64,000 nt of DNA from Testudinibacter aquarius. GTDB lineage: Bacteria; Pseudomonadota; Gammaproteobacteria; Enterobacterales; Pasteurellaceae. The notes below the pieces were generated by a model. It was given only the letters and a program-made list of their open reading frames with translations. It was not told the DNA's origin and did no database searches. The stretch's first letter is position 1. Every line of letters starts with the position of its first letter. A program made the position numbers and the translations under genes. This document shows, piece after piece, positions 18,314 through 28,722 of this stretch. The stretch is taken from positions 1 to 64,000 of the forward strand of contig NZ_SMCP01000015.1 of NCBI RefSeq assembly GCF_004342725.1. Direction: 5' to 3'.

Positions 18314-18488
18314 GCGCCACAGCTAGACGAGGTTTATTTAAGTTCGATATTTCCTGCACTTCCTTAATACAAATTTTATTTTGTTTTCCTGAAAGTCTTT
18401 GAATACCAATCTCTATCTAAGTTCAAGTGTTAGCAAACAGCTTATTTTCAAGCAACTTTATTTAAAATTATTGATTAAGGATGACAGC

Positions 18489-18698
18489 ATGTCTAAATTA
18501 ACAGGCTCTGTAAAATGGTTCAACTCAACTAAAGGCTTCGGCTTCATTACTCCGTCAAACGGTGGTAAAGACCTATTCGTTCACTTCTCTGGTATCGTTG
18601 GTGACAACTATAGAACTTTAGAAGAAGGTGCGCGTGTAGAATTCAACGTACAAGATTCTCAACGCGGCCCAGCAGCTGTGGATGTTGTTGTACTGTAA
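18489..18698 (+). CDS. Cold-shock protein (CspA/CspD family)
   Basis: A single-stranded nucleic-acid-binding beta barrel that melts RNA structure. 69 residues with both RNA-binding motifs: KGFGFITP near residue 15 (RNP1) and DLFVHFSGI near residue 27 (RNP2). I chose ATG 18489 ([12 protein letters not shown]) because it matches family length and has AAGGATGA upstream. The frame is open further up, but that part is the mRNA leader. A USS follows the stop codon and then a terminator. Confidence 0.95.
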   Translation: MSKLTGSVKWFNSTKGFGFITPSNGGKDLFVHFSGIVGDNYRTLEEGARVEFNVQDSQRGPAAVDVVVL

Positions 18699-18733
18699 CT
18701 GTAAAGTGCGGTTCGCCAAAGCATATGATTAAG

Positions 18734-18753
18734 CCTCCTTCGGGAGGTTTTTT
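18734..18753 (+). terminator. Terminator of the cold-shock gene
   Basis: CCTCC TTCG GGAGG hairpin (very stable tetraloop) followed by six T residues. Confidence 0.9.
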
Positions 18754-18923
18754 ATTGGGTTAATTTTAGGCTCTGTTATTCTTTATGAACTATGTTGTGA
18801 CATTCTCGTTAATGCCTTGCTAGCCAATTGTTGTTTCAGAAAATAATCTGTGAGGTGAGTAACAATTTGACTCCGGATGATTTGTCTTACATGTGCTTTT
18901 TTGCCTAGAATCAAGGGTACTGA

Positions 18924-20387
18924 TTGATTTTATGGATGTTTTCTATGGCAGATTCGCGCGCTTACTCTCTTAAAAAACTGAGCCTCTATCCTTTTGCAAT
19001 GGCAAGACAGAGCAAGGTTATTCAGTTTTTACTCTCCATTCTTTTTGGTTTGGGCATGATGTATTGGTTGTCCGACCCCAGCTTTACCCAAACCCAGAAC
19101 TTGGTATTGTTGTTACTTTTTTTGGCTATTGCACTATGGATTACCGAAGCCATTCCGCCGTTTTCTGTAGGGATATTGGTGATTGGCTATCTGGTGGTGG
19201 TGATGGGCACCGACGAAAACCAGCATGCGATGCGCTATGTACAAACCTGGTCTGACGGGGTGATTTGGCTTTTCTTGGGTGGTTTCTTTTTGGCGGAGGG
19301 AATGAAGAAAACCCGTTTAGATGAAGCGTTGCTGGGGATTTTATTGCCTAAATTTGGCAAGAAACCGGAATTTATCTTATTGGGGTTGATGCTGACCACG
19401 GCAGTTATTTCAATGTTAATGAGTAATACCGCAACGACTGCGATGATGATAGCAACGGTTAGCCCGATTTTTGCTTCGCTAGATAAAAAATCCAATTTTT
19501 CTCGCGCCCTGCTGCTGGGAATCCCAACGGCAGCTTCTATTGGTGGCATGGGAACAATCATCGGCTCGGCACCAAATGCCATTGCTGTTGGCGCTTTGGA
19601 AGCGGTTGGGATTAGTATTTCGTTTTTAGAGTGGATGGTCATCGGTGTACCGATTGCGTTGTTGCTACTATATATTTTTTGGCGAATTTTGCTGCGCCGC
19701 TATCGTGTGGGACGTGAGGAGATGACGGTTCAATTTGCATTGCCAACCGTAGAGCATAGTGACCAGTTGAGCAGTAAGGAACTTCGACTGCAAAAAAATA
19801 TTATGATGGTGGTGTTGGGCATAACACTATTTTTCTGGTTGACCTCTAAATGGTTTGGTATTCCGATTGCGGCGGTATCGGGTATTCCGATTGTCGCGCT
19901 TACTATGTTGGGTGTCTTGGATGCCGATGATGTACGTGCTTTGCCGTGGGATACCTTAATGTTGGTTGCCGGAGGTCTTGCACTGGGAATGGCAATTCAG
20001 GAACAGGAGCTGGCAGCGCATTTTGTTGATAAGTTGAGCGGCGTGCAAATTAATTTCTATTTGTTGATGTTGTTGTTTGGCTTTATTACCGTGTTGTTGT
20101 CTAATTTTATGAGTAATACTGCTGCAACTACTATTTTAGTGCCTATTGCGCTGTCTTTGATGAGCATTTCCAGTGGCGATTTCAGCCCGGCAACCTTACC
20201 TTTAATCATTGCATTAAGTGCTTCTTGTGCACTACTGCTACCGGTGTCGACGCCACCCAATGCGATTGCTTTTAGTACCGGCTTGATCAAGCAGTCCGAA
20301 TTTAGGTTAGGAGGTGTCTCAATGGGGTTATTGGGACCGGTGAGCAGTATCGTGTGGGTGTTGGCAGTGACGTCGATTTTTAATTAG
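18924..20387 (+). CDS. DASS-family sodium/anion (dicarboxylate) symporter
   Basis: Inner-membrane transporter of the SLC13/DASS family, which moves dicarboxylates, citrate or sulfate with Na+. About 487 residues with a dozen hydrophobic segments. The two inverted-repeat Ser-Asn-Thr signatures are clear: MSNTATTAMM near residue 165 and MSNTAATTILVP near residue 395, each with a downstream GxPxA-type segment (GSAPNAIAVG, PVSTPPNAIAF). The start is uncertain: TTG 18924 has AAGGG six bases upstream, but ATG 18936 and 18945 are in frame and possible. Substrate cannot be told from sequence. The gene stands alone and ends at a USS-pair terminator. Confidence 0.9.
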   Translation: MILWMFSMADSRAYSLKKLSLYPFAMARQSKVIQFLLSILFGLGMMYWLSDPSFTQTQNLVLLLLFLAIALWITEAIPPFSVGILVIGYLVVVMGTDENQHAMRYVQTWSDGVIWLFLGGFFLAEGMKKTRLDEALLGILLPKFGKKPEFILLGLMLTTAVISMLMSNTATTAMMIATVSPIFASLDKKSNFSRALLLGIPTAASIGGMGTIIGSAPNAIAVGALEAVGISISFLEWMVIGVPIALLLLYIFWRILLRRYRVGREEMTVQFALPTVEHSDQLSSKELRLQKNIMMVVLGITLFFWLTSKWFGIPIAAVSGIPIVALTMLGVLDADDVRALPWDTLMLVAGGLALGMAIQEQELAAHFVDKLSGVQINFYLLMLLFGFITVLLSNFMSNTAATTILVPIALSLMSISSGDFSPATLPLIIALSASCALLLPVSTPPNAIAFSTGLIKQSEFRLGGVSMGLLGPVSSIVWVLAVTSIFN

Positions 20388-20399
20388 CTGATAAATAAA

Positions 20400-20432
20400 A
20401 CCGCACTTTGCTATCGTAATGCAAAGTGCGGT
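20400..20432. terminator. USS-pair terminator between converging genes
   Basis: ACCGCACTTTGC (20400-20411) and GCAAAGTGCGGT (20421-20432) form a 12-bp stem with a 9-nt loop, placed between the transporter gene and converging obgE. Confidence 0.75.
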
Positions 20433-20501
20433 ATAGGGGCTGTTGCGCTTTGTCTATAACTCAAATTATAAACCAAGATCAACAGATCCTAGTATCAATA
20501 A

Positions 20502-21710
<1,209 letters not shown>

Positions 21711-21718
21711 TTATTTCA

Positions 21719-22669
21719 TTATGATTTCTTGGGACGACGAAATAAAAAAGTATGCCCGATTGCCGAGCACAGGGCACCGGTAACCACCACACAGGCACCG
21801 ATATACGATAATAGGTTTAAATCCGGCAACGCAAAAGCGTGAGGTGCGGCCAGATAGGCGATTTCCGAAAATAAAATAGTAAACAGCGGAGTCAGCGTAA
21901 TGATTGCGCTGACTTTAGACACTTCCCAACGGTTGATCGCTTCGGCATAACAGCCGTAAGCAACTAACGTATTTAAACAACAAAATGCCAAACAAAACAA
22001 CTCTAACAGCGGCAGACGGCTGACGCTGCCAACCTCTGCCATCGGTGTGAACAATAGGGCGCTGCCGGTATAAAATATCAGTAAAATCTGTTGAGAATTG
22101 AAACGGCGCAGCATCAGTTTTTGTGCTAAACCATAGCCAACCCAAATCAGTGCAGCAGATAGGCTGAGTAACACACCTTTGGTGTAGGTTGTCATACTGG
22201 TCAGTAATTCTGCTAAGCGTTCGTTAAAAAACAGCAGCAAGCCGATAACCAATAAAACTGCACCGATTTTTTGTGTCGGACCAATCAATTCTTTCAAGAA
22301 AACCGCACTTGCTATCATCATTAAAAAGGGGGAGACTTGCGCGATCACTTGCGTCACTGCCGGATCCAAATAGCTTAACGAAGTGTTGAACAGTAAAAAA
22401 TTGCCGCTGAGTGCAATGATACCAATAATCGTTAGCCAACGAAAACGCGGGCTCAGCAACAATTTAGCCTGTGGCAATTTATCTAAAAATTTTAAAATGA
22501 TCAGCAAGCCGACAGCAGCTACCGAAAAGCGGTACCAAACGATAGTACTGCTGTCCATAAAACGTAAAATCGGTTTTAATGCCAACGGCACCATACCCCA
22601 GCAAACTGCTGTGGTTAAGGCAAACAAAAAACCACTGACCGATTTCTTCATCTCTTTTGTTGTGTCCAA
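21719..22669 (-). CDS. EamA/DMT-superfamily permease
   Basis: Inner-membrane transporter of the drug/metabolite superfamily with about ten hydrophobic helices in two EamA halves (residues about 10-140 and 155-300). Substrate unknown; relatives export amino acids or metabolites. It sits between rpmA and obgE on the same strand, a place held by a similar gene in H. influenzae, so it is part of the ancestral block and not an insertion. A terminator separates it from rpmA, so it likely has its own promoter. Confidence 0.88.
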   Translation of the reverse strand: MDTTKEMKKSVSGFLFALTTAVCWGMVPLALKPILRFMDSSTIVWYRFSVAAVGLLIILKFLDKLPQAKLLLSPRFRWLTIIGIIALSGNFLLFNTSLSYLDPAVTQVIAQVSPFLMMIASAVFLKELIGPTQKIGAVLLVIGLLLFFNERLAELLTSMTTYTKGVLLSLSAALIWVGYGLAQKLMLRRFNSQQILLIFYTGSALLFTPMAEVGSVSRLPLLELFCLAFCCLNTLVAYGCYAEAINRWEVSKVSAIITLTPLFTILFSEIAYLAAPHAFALPDLNLLSYIGACVVVTGALCSAIGHTFLFRRPKKS

Positions 22670-22722
22670 TTGTGTTGTATCAATTTTACCGCACTTTTTA
22701 CCTGATAAAAGTGCTAATAAAA

Positions 22723-22753
22723 AACCCCGCGCTATAAAAGTGCGGGGTTCTTC
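22723..22753 (-). terminator. Terminator of rplU-rpmA
   Basis: On the minus strand AACCCCGC pairs with GCGGGGTT (22742-22749 with 22723-22730), followed by a T-run. Located 20 bp after the rpmA stop. Confidence 0.88.
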
Positions 22754-22768
22754 AACTCTGAAATTAAA

Positions 22769-23026
22769 TTAGTCAGCGATAATACTTACGTATTTGCGAT
22801 TTTTATCGCCTTTCACTTCAAATTTAACTTTACCGTTTGCCGTTGCAAACAGAGTATGATCGCGACCAAGTCCAACATTAGTGCCTGCGTGGAATTTAGT
22901 ACCACGTTGACGAACAATAATGCTACCGGCTAATACTGATTCACCGCCAAAGCGTTTAACACCAAGACGTTTACTTTCAGAGTCACGACCGTTGCGAGTG
23001 GAACCACCAGCTTTCTTATGAGCCAT
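22769..23026 (-). CDS. rpmA: 50S ribosomal protein L27
   Basis: 85 residues, standard length. The N-terminal block [16 protein letters not shown] reaches the peptidyl-transferase centre in known ribosomes; [17 protein letters not shown] follows. It is co-transcribed with rplU, 17 bp apart. Confidence 0.98.
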   Translation of the reverse strand: MAHKKAGGSTRNGRDSESKRLGVKRFGGESVLAGSIIVRQRGTKFHAGTNVGLGRDHTLFATANGKVKFEVKGDKNRKYVSIIAD

Positions 23027-23043
23027 TTTCGATCTCCTCTAAA

Positions 23044-23355
23044 TTAGGCACTGATGCCAGTGATTTTCACTTCTGTGAACCACTGACGGTGACCTTGTTG
23101 TTTACGACTGTGTTTACGACGACGGAACTTAACGATTTTAATTTTATCGCCACGACCGTGTGCAACGACTTCAGCCACTACTTTACCACCATCAACTAAT
23201 GGGGCACCAATTTTTACATCTTCACCGTTGACGACCATCAACACTGAGTCGAACTCAACTGTTTCACCAGTTGCTACTTCAAGTTTCTCTAAACGAACAA
23301 CTTGACCTGCGCTCACTCTGTGTTGTTTACCGCCACTTTGGAAAACCGCGTACAT
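23044..23355 (-). CDS. rplU: 50S ribosomal protein L21
   Basis: 103 residues from the ATG at 23355 ([14 protein letters not shown]), the family's normal start. The frame is open 75 nt further upstream but that part is leader. The C-terminal [19 protein letters not shown] block is the rRNA-binding signature. First gene of the rplU-rpmA operon; divergent from ispB. Confidence 0.98.
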   Translation of the reverse strand: MYAVFQSGGKQHRVSAGQVVRLEKLEVATGETVEFDSVLMVVNGEDVKIGAPLVDGGKVVAEVVAHGRGDKIKIVKFRRRKHSRKQQGHRQWFTEVKITGISA

Positions 23356-23595
23356 AGAAAAAACTCCGCTAAAATATGTGCCGAATAAACGAATTGCCTG
23401 TTTATATCGTATGGCACAATCAAAATTCATATAAATAGGGTGCGGATTTTACGCAAAAAATTGCCTGATAGCAAGCAACTATTTTGGATAAGTTTAAAAT
23501 ATTTGATCCTTGTGCAGGATTGATTTTAGAAATTCGATAAATTCGGGTACAATGCGGCTTTCCGAAATAATTATTGACGTGGCAAGTTTGCAATC

Positions 23596-24585
23596 ATGAC
23601 AGGACATCAACCCTTCGATCTAAAAAAGATCCAGACACTTTGCGCTGAAGACATGCACGCTGTCAATGCGCTGATTTTGGCGCAGATGAATTCAGATGTA
23701 GTGCTGATCAATCAATTGGGACACTATATTATCAGCGGTGGCGGCAAACGCATTCGCCCGATGATCGCCATTTTGGCAGCGCGGGCGTTGGGGTATCAAG
23801 GTACGGCGCATATCACCGCTGCTACTTTTATCGAATTTATTCACACGGCAACGTTGTTGCATGATGATGTGGTGGATGAGTCGGATATGCGACGCGGCAA
23901 AGAGACCGCCAATGCGCTGTTCGGCAATGCGGCGAGTGTCTTGGTCGGGGATTTTATCTATACTCGTGCTTTTCAATTGATGACGTCCTTGGTCTCGTTG
24001 AAGATCCTGAAGATCATGTCGGATGCCACCAATGTGATCGCCGAAGGGGAAGTGTTGCAACTGATGAATTGTAATGACCCTGACACCACCGAGCAAAGCT
24101 ATATGCAGGTGATCTACAGCAAAACGGCGCGCCTGTTTGAAGCCGCAACGCAATGTGCCGCGATTGTCACCGAAGCGAATGAAAAGATTGAACAGGCGCT
24201 GGCTGATTACGGGCGTTATCTCGGCACTGCGTTTCAATTGGTGGACGATGTGCTGGATTACAGCGCTGACCAACAGGCATTGGGCAAAAATATTGGTGAT
24301 GATTTAGCCGAAGGCAAACCGACATTGCCGTTATTACATGCGATGCAACACGGTGATGCTGAACAACAAACGATGATTCGTAATGTGATTGAAAATGGCA
24401 GCGGACGCGATCAACTGCCGCAAGTGTTGGCAGCAATGCAACAACACGGCTCTTTAGACTATGCAATGCAAAAAGCACAGGACGAAGCACAAAAAGCGGT
24501 GGCTGCACTAGCTCCACTGCCTGAAAGCGATTATAAACAAGCACTGGTTGCGTTGGCATATCTTTCTGTTGACCGCACTTACTAA
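23596..24585 (+). CDS. ispB: Octaprenyl diphosphate synthase
   Basis: Trans-polyprenyl synthase that makes the side chain of ubiquinone and menaquinone by adding isopentenyl units. 329 residues. First Asp-rich motif [15 protein letters not shown] near residue 91 and second [12 protein letters not shown] near residue 218; GGGKRIRP near residue 47 binds diphosphate. Divergent from rplU, the order also seen in E. coli and H. influenzae. queH follows after 8 bp. Confidence 0.97.
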   Translation: MTGHQPFDLKKIQTLCAEDMHAVNALILAQMNSDVVLINQLGHYIISGGGKRIRPMIAILAARALGYQGTAHITAATFIEFIHTATLLHDDVVDESDMRRGKETANALFGNAASVLVGDFIYTRAFQLMTSLVSLKILKIMSDATNVIAEGEVLQLMNCNDPDTTEQSYMQVIYSKTARLFEAATQCAAIVTEANEKIEQALADYGRYLGTAFQLVDDVLDYSADQQALGKNIGDDLAEGKPTLPLLHAMQHGDAEQQTMIRNVIENGSGRDQLPQVLAAMQQHGSLDYAMQKAQDEAQKAVAALAPLPESDYKQALVALAYLSVDRTY

Positions 24586-24593
24586 GAAAAAAT

Positions 24594-25364
24594 ATGATGA
24601 CTGAATTAGACTTAAACACTAAAAGTGCGGTCTGCGAAACTGCACCAACCACTGAACCGCACTTTGTATCTGTGCGTGCCAAACGGCGTAAACAAAAAGA
24701 GCAAGGTCCGTTTGTACGTCCTAACCTGGCATTGCCGAACGGACACAACAAACTGCTGTTGCACTCCTGCTGTGCGCCTTGCTCCGGCGAAGTGATGGAA
24801 GCGATTTTGGCCTCGGGCATTGAATTTACCATCTATTTTTACAACCCGAACATTCATCCGCTGAAAGAGTATTTGATCCGTAAAGAGGAAAATATCCGCT
24901 TCGCCGAAAAATTTAATATTCCGTTTATCGATGCCGATTATGATCGCCAAAACTGGTTCGATCGTGCTAAAGGCATGGAAGACGAGCCGGAACGCGGCAT
25001 TCGCTGCACCATGTGTTTTGATATGCGTTTTGAAAAAGCGGCGGAATATGCCCATGAAAACGGTTTTCCGGTGTTCACCAGCTGTCTGGGAATTTCCCGT
25101 TGGAAAGATATGCAGCAAATCAACGGTTGCGGTCACCGTGCAGCGGAAAAATATGATGATGTGGAATATTGGGACTACAATTGGCGTAAAGGCGGTGGCT
25201 CGCAACGCATGATCGAGATCAGCAAGCGTGAACGTTTTTACCAACAAGAATATTGTGGCTGCGTCTATTCGTTGCGTGATACCAACAAATGGCGTGAAGC
25301 GACAGGTCGGCAAAAAATTGAAATTGGTAAACTGTATTATTCAGTTGATGAGAGTACAGCCTAA
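24594..25364 (+). CDS. queH: Epoxyqueuosine reductase QueH
   Basis: Last step of queuosine synthesis in tRNA: reduces epoxyqueuosine to queuosine, replacing the unrelated QueG. 256 residues. Metal and cluster cysteines are visible: [11 protein letters not shown] near residue 57, [13 protein letters not shown] near residue 136 and [11 protein letters not shown] near residue 218. The first ~40 residues are a poorly conserved, Lys/Arg-rich leader containing a USS. Likely co-transcribed with ispB. Confidence 0.93.
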   Translation: MMTELDLNTKSAVCETAPTTEPHFVSVRAKRRKQKEQGPFVRPNLALPNGHNKLLLHSCCAPCSGEVMEAILASGIEFTIYFYNPNIHPLKEYLIRKEENIRFAEKFNIPFIDADYDRQNWFDRAKGMEDEPERGIRCTMCFDMRFEKAAEYAHENGFPVFTSCLGISRWKDMQQINGCGHRAAEKYDDVEYWDYNWRKGGGSQRMIEISKRERFYQQEYCGCVYSLRDTNKWREATGRQKIEIGKLYYSVDESTA

Positions 25365-25493
25365 GTCACAGTAAAAATAGACAATTGCTTTACCTCAACA
25401 AATAAAGGTCGTAAACTAGCCAAATCTTGAGCCTTTTTCAAAAGAACTGTGCGGCAAGAACATTACTTTATTATTCATTTAGAGGATTAATCC

Positions 25494-25964
25494 ATGAAAC
25501 GTTTTTATCAATTTTTTACTTTCGTATTTGTTGCATTGGCGGTTGTCGCTTGTGGTGACAAAAATGCTGATTTAAAGGCAGATTTGCAAGCTTTTGACGC
25601 AGCAACCGAACAAAACGGTAATTTAGCTGAAATTCAAAAATTCCAAACCGAGTTGATGAGTGCGGCAACACCGGAAGATCAAGCGGTAATCTTCAACAAA
25701 ATTGCAGATAAATATAAAGAAATCAAAGCCAGTGTTGAAGGTTTAAAAATCAAAACGGCTGAAGCCAAAGCGTTACAAGGCAAATTTACTTCTGGTTTTG
25801 ATGATTTCATCAAATTAATGACAGATTCAGCCATTTACGTTGTCACCCCACCAACCGCAGAACAGCAACAAGCGCTGGTGACCTTACAACAACAAGCAAC
25901 GACTAAATTGCTGGAAGCGGCACAAGGTATCCAAACCTTAAAAGAACAAGTTGAGAAAAAATAA
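25494..25964 (+). CDS. Predicted helical lipoprotein of unknown function
   Basis: 156 residues with a signal peptide and lipobox VVAC (Cys20). The mature part is rich in Lys, Glu, Gln and Ala and should be mostly helical, with two long amphipathic stretches (about 25-90 and 118-155). I recognise no domain. Standing alone with its own terminator, it borders the lipooligosaccharide genes but shows no direct link to them. Confidence 0.75.
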   Translation: MKRFYQFFTFVFVALAVVACGDKNADLKADLQAFDAATEQNGNLAEIQKFQTELMSAATPEDQAVIFNKIADKYKEIKASVEGLKIKTAEAKALQGKFTSGFDDFIKLMTDSAIYVVTPPTAEQQQALVTLQQQATTKLLEAAQGIQTLKEQVEKK

Positions 25965-25980
25965 ATTTCTCTAATATATT

Positions 25981-26005
25981 AAAAGCCCGCAATGCGGGCT
26001 TTTTT
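25981..26005 (+). terminator. Terminator after the lipoprotein gene
   Basis: AAGCCCGC/GCGGGCTT stem with an AAT loop, then a T-run. It separates the lipoprotein from the glycosyltransferase gene that starts at 26032. Confidence 0.9.
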
Positions 26006-26031
26006 GTACGAATAATTGATTTGATATAAAG

Positions 26032-27063
26032 ATGAAAAAAATAAAATATCAATTGCGCCAATGGCGTATTGCATTAGGTAAATGGATCCTAGACAAAACT
26101 AAACCTATGCCTGATAACATCGAGCTAAAAAGCGTACTGTTCCTGCGTCAAGACGGAAAAATTGGCGATTATATTGTTAGCTCTTTTGTTTTTCGTGAGC
26201 TGAAAAAATATAATCCAGCAATAAAAATTGGCGTAGTTTGTAGCGATAGATCGTTGTTTGAAAAAAATCCTCATATCGATACGCTTTATCCGGTCAGAAG
26301 AAAACATATTTTGGATTATATTAAAGTGGGGTTTAAATTGCGCAAAGTGCGGTACGATGCGTTAATTGATCCGACGGTATTTGTGCGCAATCGCGATTTA
26401 TTGCTGATTCGGTTGATTAATGCCAGAGTCAATATCGGCTACCTTAAGCAAAACTATCACCTGTTTAACCTGAATATTGATGATCAACGGTTGCATTTTT
26501 CTGAGGTTTATCAAACGGCATTAATGTATTTGGGATTGGATAATATTGATAGGCAATATGATATCCCCTCGGATCCGCAAAGTGTGATTGAGATATCGCA
26601 ATTTTTAGAAAAAAATCAATTAACTGATTATATTGCAATTAATTTTTTTGGTGCACCTAGATCGCGTAGATTTGTTGCGGAGAAGATCCGTTTGATATTG
26701 GCAGATTTGAGAGCGAAAGTTGCGGATAGAAAAATTGTAGTATTGACTTATCCGGCAGTAACGCCGATGTTGAAAGAACTTATAGGCGCTGATAATAATG
26801 TGTATTTATATGAAAATACCACATCGATTTATCAGAGTATAGAGCTTATTCGCCATGCTAATTTAGTCATATCACCAGATACATCCGTGATTCATATTGC
26901 TTCCGGCTTCAATAAAAAAATTATTGCATTTTATCACCGCCATGATCTGGGGTTGGCAAACTGGGGACCTAAAAGTGAGGAAACAACGCATATAGTTTGC
27001 TATCAGGATAATATTAATGAAATTAATCCCGAGGATATTCGAAAAGAGTGGTTATTTGAGTAG
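26032..27063 (+). CDS. Glycosyltransferase family 9 (heptosyltransferase-like)
   Basis: 343 residues with a GT-B fold of the GT9 type, the family of lipopolysaccharide heptosyltransferases. N-terminal VLFLRQDGKIGDYIVSSF near residue 35 is the acceptor-side motif. The C-terminal donor-site block VISPDTSVIHIASGFNKKIIAFY near residue 280 corresponds to the usual S-P-D-(T/S)-x-x-x-H-x-A. It likely adds a heptose or other sugar to the lipooligosaccharide core from the cytoplasmic side. The gene is AT-richer than its neighbours, which is common for variable surface-sugar genes. Exact acceptor not determinable. Confidence 0.85.
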   Translation: MKKIKYQLRQWRIALGKWILDKTKPMPDNIELKSVLFLRQDGKIGDYIVSSFVFRELKKYNPAIKIGVVCSDRSLFEKNPHIDTLYPVRRKHILDYIKVGFKLRKVRYDALIDPTVFVRNRDLLLIRLINARVNIGYLKQNYHLFNLNIDDQRLHFSEVYQTALMYLGLDNIDRQYDIPSDPQSVIEISQFLEKNQLTDYIAINFFGAPRSRRFVAEKIRLILADLRAKVADRKIVVLTYPAVTPMLKELIGADNNVYLYENTTSIYQSIELIRHANLVISPDTSVIHIASGFNKKIIAFYHRHDLGLANWGPKSEETTHIVCYQDNINEINPEDIRKEWLFE

Positions 27064-27124
27064 AAACACGTTTTATTATTATGAATATCGTCGCCAATAA
27101 ATTTTAATATACAGAGTTAAGCAA

Positions 27125-28711
27125 ATGACTAAAAAACTTCCCATCACCGTTACGATGTTAGTGAATAATTCAGAAAAATATTTATCACAAGTCCTGACTG
27201 CCCTTACGGATTTTGATGAAGTGTTACTGCTGGATAACGGTTCGACAGACAGCACATTGACGATTGCGCAGCGCTTTGACAATGTAGTGGTTTATCACTC
27301 GCCGTTTATCGGTTTTGGTCCGCTCAAAAATTTGGCGGCACAACAAGCAAAGCATGATTGGATTATCAATATTGATAGTGATGAAGTGTTTCCTGAAGCG
27401 CTTATCAATGAGCTTAAAACCCTGGATTTAACCGAAACTAATAAAGCATACGCTATTTTGCGCTTGAATCATTATCGCGGTAAAGTGATCAAAACCTGCG
27501 GTTGGTATCCTGATTATGTTAAACGATTGTATAACCGCACTTTAGTTACGTTCAATGATAAGCAAGTACATGAATCCTTAGATATTCCACAAAATGTTGA
27601 ATTAGTGAAGTTAAAGCAGCATTTTTTGCACTACTCTTTTGACGGTGCCAGTGCGTTGATCAATAAAATGCAGCAGTACACCACACTGTTTGCAGAGCAA
27701 AATAAATTTAAAAAACGTGCTTCAGTATTCAGTGCAATCACACACGGCGTATCGGCATTTATTAAAAATTATCTGCTGAAAAAAGGGTTTTTAGACGGAC
27801 AAGACGGTTTTGTCATCGCCTGTGCCAATGCAATGGGGGCATATTATAAATACATTAAATTGATGGAAGCGAATCAACGCTTACAAGCGTCATTGATTGT
27901 CACCACCTATAACCGCCCGGACGCACTAAGTGCGGTTTTACAATCTGTCTTGGTGCAAAAAACATTGCCAAAAGAAGTGATTATCGCTGATGACGGCTCG
28001 ACGGACGAAACCAAAACGGTGATTGAGCAATACCAAGCGATTTTTCCGGTGCCGTTGATCCACAGTTGGCAACCGGATACCGGTTTTAAACTGGCTGAGT
28101 CCCGAAATCGTGCGTTAGCACAAGCAACGGCGGATTATATTGTGGTGATTGACGGCGATATGGTGATGCACTCTCAGTTTATTCAAGATCACTTAAAAGC
28201 AGCTAAAAAAGGCATCTTTATTCAGGGCAGTCGAGTGGTGTTACCTCAGCCAAAAACCGCTGAAATCCTAAAGCAACCGACGAAGTATCCTGAAATAAAA
28301 TGGTATCAAAAAGGGATTGAAAAGCGTTTGGAAAAGCGCCTTTCCGCTTGCCATTTACCATGGTTAAATTCGATTTTACATAAAGAAAAGCGTGATTATT
28401 ACAAAGGGATTCGGGGCTGCAATATGGCATTTTTCCGTGAAGATGCCCTGGCGGTAAATGGGTTTAATAATGATTTTGTCGGCTGGGGGCGTGAAGACAG
28501 TGAATTTGTGGCACGCCTATTTAACAATGGCGTAAAACGCAAAGATATTCGTTTTGCCGCGATTGCTTATCACCTATGGCACAATGAAGCCGAGCGTGAT
28601 GCCCTGCCGGAAAATGACCGTTTGTTAAAAAATGTCATTGAGCAAAAATTAACAACTTGTGAAAATGGTGTAGCACGATTTTTAAATCATTCTACCGAAT
28701 TAATGGATTAA
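27125..28711 (+). CDS. Two-domain GT2 glycosyltransferase (fusion)
   Basis: 528 residues with two GT-A domains in one chain. Residues 1-255 resemble WaaE/LgtF-type enzymes that extend core heptose: LLLDNGSTDST near 38, NIDSDEVFP near 83, YPDYVKRLYNR near 131. Residues 257-528 are a second GT2 domain: VTTYNRPDALSAVLQSV, ADDGSTDETK, VIDGDMVMH near 340, then CNMAFFREDALAVNGFNNDF and GREDSEFVARL near 455, a galactosyltransferase-like C-terminal block seen in chondroitin and heparosan synthases. Each half keeps its own donor-binding Asp motif, so both may be active. It lies 61 bp after the GT9 gene. Confidence 0.87.
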   Translation: MTKKLPITVTMLVNNSEKYLSQVLTALTDFDEVLLLDNGSTDSTLTIAQRFDNVVVYHSPFIGFGPLKNLAAQQAKHDWIINIDSDEVFPEALINELKTLDLTETNKAYAILRLNHYRGKVIKTCGWYPDYVKRLYNRTLVTFNDKQVHESLDIPQNVELVKLKQHFLHYSFDGASALINKMQQYTTLFAEQNKFKKRASVFSAITHGVSAFIKNYLLKKGFLDGQDGFVIACANAMGAYYKYIKLMEANQRLQASLIVTTYNRPDALSAVLQSVLVQKTLPKEVIIADDGSTDETKTVIEQYQAIFPVPLIHSWQPDTGFKLAESRNRALAQATADYIVVIDGDMVMHSQFIQDHLKAAKKGIFIQGSRVVLPQPKTAEILKQPTKYPEIKWYQKGIEKRLEKRLSACHLPWLNSILHKEKRDYYKGIRGCNMAFFREDALAVNGFNNDFVGWGREDSEFVARLFNNGVKRKDIRFAAIAYHLWHNEAERDALPENDRLLKNVIEQKLTTCENGVARFLNHSTELMD

Positions 28712-28722
28712 ATTAAGGGCTT

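Noticed and set aside
18399-18488. N-terminal extension of the cold-shock protein
   Set aside because: The extra 30 residues match nothing in the family; a long untranslated leader is normal for cold-shock mRNAs and ATG 18489 has a good ribosome site.
24612-25313. Antisense open frame of 233 codons within queH
   Set aside because: Complete overlap with a gene supported by several cysteine motifs.
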